Assembly (NCBI RefSeq): GCF_037176765.1
Contig: NC_090022.1
Location: forward strand, 179,048,117-179,112,116
DNA length: 64,000 bases
Direction: 5' to 3'
Origin: Anolis sagrei
Taxonomy: Eukaryota > Chordata > Lepidosauria > Squamata > Anolidae
The position numbers and the translations under genes were made by a program. Under the pieces are notes generated by a model. The model searched no databases. It was not told the DNA's origin and worked only from the letters and a program-made list of their open reading frames with translations. Shown in pieces: positions 53,882 to 64,000 of this stretch (within the stretch, counting starts at the first letter, position 1; every line of letters begins with the position of its first letter).

Positions 53882-54030
53882 CCCCTTCCACACAGTTGTA
53901 TAAAATCCCACATTACCTGCTTTGAACTGGGTTATATGGCAGTGTGGATTCTGATAATCCAGTTCAAAGCAGATATTGTGGATTATTTGCCTTGATATTC
54001 TGGGTTATATGGCTGTGTGGAAGAGCCCCA
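53882..54030. mobile_element. Palindromic MITE (ccccttccacacag)
   Basis: Inverted ends tccccttccacacag / ctgtgtggaagagcccc; relative of 1911. Confidence 0.75.
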
Positions 54031-54194
54031 AGTTAAGTGTTTCTCTGTAAAAGTAACAATTGTTCATACTCATAAATTAAAATATAAAAGTAACATATTG
54101 TTCGTATTCATAAATTAAAATGTTATACACATTTCTGTGTTTATAAACAGCCCACACCTCAAAAAAGCAGGAAATTCTTTTGCTATGATATGTG

Positions 54195-54334
54195 AGTTAT
54201 ATTAATTGTATTGTTTTTTGTTTATTGCTTTTTGTTTTATTGATGTGTTGTCAGGCTTGGCCTCATGTAAGCCGCTCCGAGTCCCTTGGGGAGATGGTGG
54301 CAGGGTATAAATAATAATAATAATAATAATAATA

Positions 54335-54375
<41 letters not shown>
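54195..54375 (+). mobile_element. L2-type 3' end with (TAA)n(TTA)n
   Basis: gtaagccgctccgagtcccttggggagatggtggcagggtataaa, then (TAA)n turning into (TTA)n at about 54336, a palindromic microsatellite of about 68 bp. Confidence 0.75.
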
Positions 54376-54556
54376 CTTCAGGCTCTACAAAAGGAAAAGC
54401 TTTTCATCCCTCAAATTGAAGACGTCCCTCATACAGTAATCAAGGAAATTTGTCAGTCCTATAGGAGATAAACGTTCCAGCCTTCAAATCTTACAACAAG
54501 GAACAACTACCAAACCTAACTGTCAATAAAATAAATCAGAAGTATTTGCATTGAAC

Positions 54557-54562
54557 TTTAAT
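54557..54562 (-). promoter_or_regulatory. Candidate WDR45 poly(A) signal
   Basis: ATTAAA on the minus strand (tttaat on plus), about 355 nt after the stop. No AATAAA is closer, so the 3' UTR probably covers about 54540-54915, which is repeat-free. Confidence 0.4.
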
Positions 54563-54915
54563 GTACGTAGTTCTGTCCCTTTCGTCTCTCCTCTCCAATT
54601 GTGGGAAGCTCTAGATGGAGCTGGTGACATGGAGAGCTGATTCTTGGTTGAACAGAGTTTTGACACACTCACCCCCCAAATTCTCTGGGATTTTTCACTC
54701 TTCCCGTGGAAACTGGTTGACCACAGGAAGTAGTCAAAACACAATGCCTGGTGGCAAGAAATGATGAATAAGGCCGCTCTCCATTCCAATCCATCACAAG
54801 AATCCAAAAACAATGTGTCTTTGTCTTTCTCAACCTAGGCCTTCAACATGTCAAAACAATACTTCCAAACTGCCCATAAGTTCACTCTGCCTGCCCAGTA
54901 TGGGCTGAGTTGTAC

Positions 54916-62957
<8,042 letters not shown>

Positions 62958-63210
62958 CTGTGACAGAAGAGAGGTAATAGGTCCACTTTGTAGTAAATAC
63001 CAAAAACAGCATCCCAGAGCTTTGTTGGAGACAGGATGAAGCTCAGCAATTTAGTATTAATGTAAGGGCCCAGTTTTAGACAAGATGAAAGAATAAAGTA
63101 TGTATCTGAATTGCTGCAGAATATATTTGTGGCGTTTGTTTCCAAAAGGTATGAAACTAAACTTAAAAAAAAGAGTTATAAGTGGCAGCACATTGCTGTC
63201 TAGGAGTAGA

Positions 63211-63530
63211 ATATATATAAATAAAAATGTAATGTTTGTTTGTGGGATTAGCATAACTCAAAAACCACTGGATGAATTGACACCAAATTTGAACACAAGA
63301 CACCTATCAGGCCAATGAGTGACCATCACTCATAAAAACACTGAAAAACACAGCAGAAGAGACTTAAAAAGCCAAAAAATAAAAAATTACATTACAACAC
63401 ATGCACAAACCACATATATATACACAAACACACATATATACACAAATATATACATTCATACAGATATATATACACACAAAACATATATACACAGACTGTG
63501 CCACAGCAATGTGTGGCAGGGGCCAGCTAG
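63211..63530 (+). mobile_element. Short Helitron, near complete
   Basis: aatatatataaataaaaatg..gggattagcataactc ... GCCACAGCAATGTGTGGC hairpin, ggggccagCTAG. The 5' TC is altered. In the first visible WDR45 intron. Confidence 0.85.
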
Positions 63531-63548
63531 TATTATGTAAAGATCAAA

Positions 63549-63830
63549 CTATTTATTTATTTACGGTATTCCTATCCTGCCTTTCTCGAACCCAAAGGTG
63601 TCCAAAAATCATCGACTGAGCCATTCCAATGTTCACTTTTGTCTAATTCCGTGTTTGACCATTTCATTAGATTCCGAAGGCTTGTTCAAATAGCCACGTT
63701 TTCACCTTTTTTCCGAAAGGTCAAGAGGGAGGGGGCTGATCTAATATCTCTGGCCACCACTGAGAAGGCCCTGTTTCTCATCCCTATCAAAAACCATCAA
63801 ATCACTTTGGTACAGGGCTTGGAAAATTGA
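63549..63830 (-). mobile_element. L2 LINE 3' end, diverged
   Basis: tatttatttacggtattcctatcctgcctttctcgaac ... ggccaccactgagaaggccctgtttctcatcc. Confidence 0.65.
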
Positions 63831-63934
63831 ATTTTATGTCAAAGTAATGCAGATCTTCAACATGTGTTTTTTTGTATACCTGCAAAATCTGTGTTTTGAA
63901 TACCTGTAAATTTTCTTTAAATAGCAATTTATTC

Positions 63935-64000
63935 TGGGCCCTCTGTTGGCACAGTGGGTTAAACCACTGAGCTGATGGACCTGCTGACCAAAAGGTTGGT
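63935..64000 (+). mobile_element. tRNA-derived SINE head, cut by window end
   Basis: gccctctgttggcacagtgggttaaaccactgagctg..ctgctgaccaaaaggttggt, A box present. Confidence 0.75.

Overview
The window is vertebrate genomic DNA, almost certainly from a squamate reptile and most likely an iguanian (Anolis-like) lizard. The evidence is the repeat mix: Sauria-type SINEs with an ACCTTT-like tail, BovB/RTE, L2, CR1, L1 and R4-type LINEs, SPIN-type and other hAT elements with 8-bp target duplications, many non-autonomous Helitrons ending in CTAG, and Penelope-like fragments. Long TAA/TTA microsatellites are frequent. No prokaryotic gene, operon, CRISPR array or complete RNA gene was seen.

Three host genes were rebuilt exon by exon with GT-AG junctions and consistent reading phase. 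CCDC120 lies on + (start codon 11793, eight coding exons, stop 30606, plus an alternative last exon 31010-31100). PRAF2 lies on - (start codon 50923, three exons, stop at 39937). WDR45 (WIPI4) lies on - (nine exons from 62957 to the stop at 54916; the exon with the first ~19 codons is beyond the right edge). This is the gene order known from human Xp11.23 (CCDC120, PRAF2, WDR45), so the block is ancestral. The genes do not form a pathway: CCDC120 is a CUPID-domain cytohesin/centrosome protein, PRAF2 a PRA1-family ER/Golgi membrane protein, and WDR45 an autophagy beta-propeller.

Layout: 1-11.8 kb is repeat-rich sequence upstream of CCDC120. 11.8-32.4 kb is CCDC120, with introns full of L1, BovB, L2, a 77-bp minisatellite and a SPIN copy, then its 3' UTR. 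32.4-39.9 kb is intergenic and contains a local 139-bp duplication and several palindromic DNA transposons. 39.9-51.1 kb is PRAF2, whose first intron holds a ladder of R4-type LINE 3' ends in TTA repeats; its first exon lies in the only clear CpG-rich promoter. 51.1-54.5 kb is microsatellite-rich. 54.5-64 kb is WDR45.

The most informative content is the nesting of mobile elements. Several insertions can be read against an uninterrupted copy elsewhere in the same window. These include a Helitron precisely in a LINE, and two different Helitrons in the same A^T step of one hAT family. Others are R4-type ends stacked in TTA repeats, and BovB, hAT and L1 insertions with perfect target duplications. 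I found no exotic new system. Repeat family names come from sequence hallmarks recalled without a database; clade-level names are less certain than the boundaries and duplications, which are read directly.
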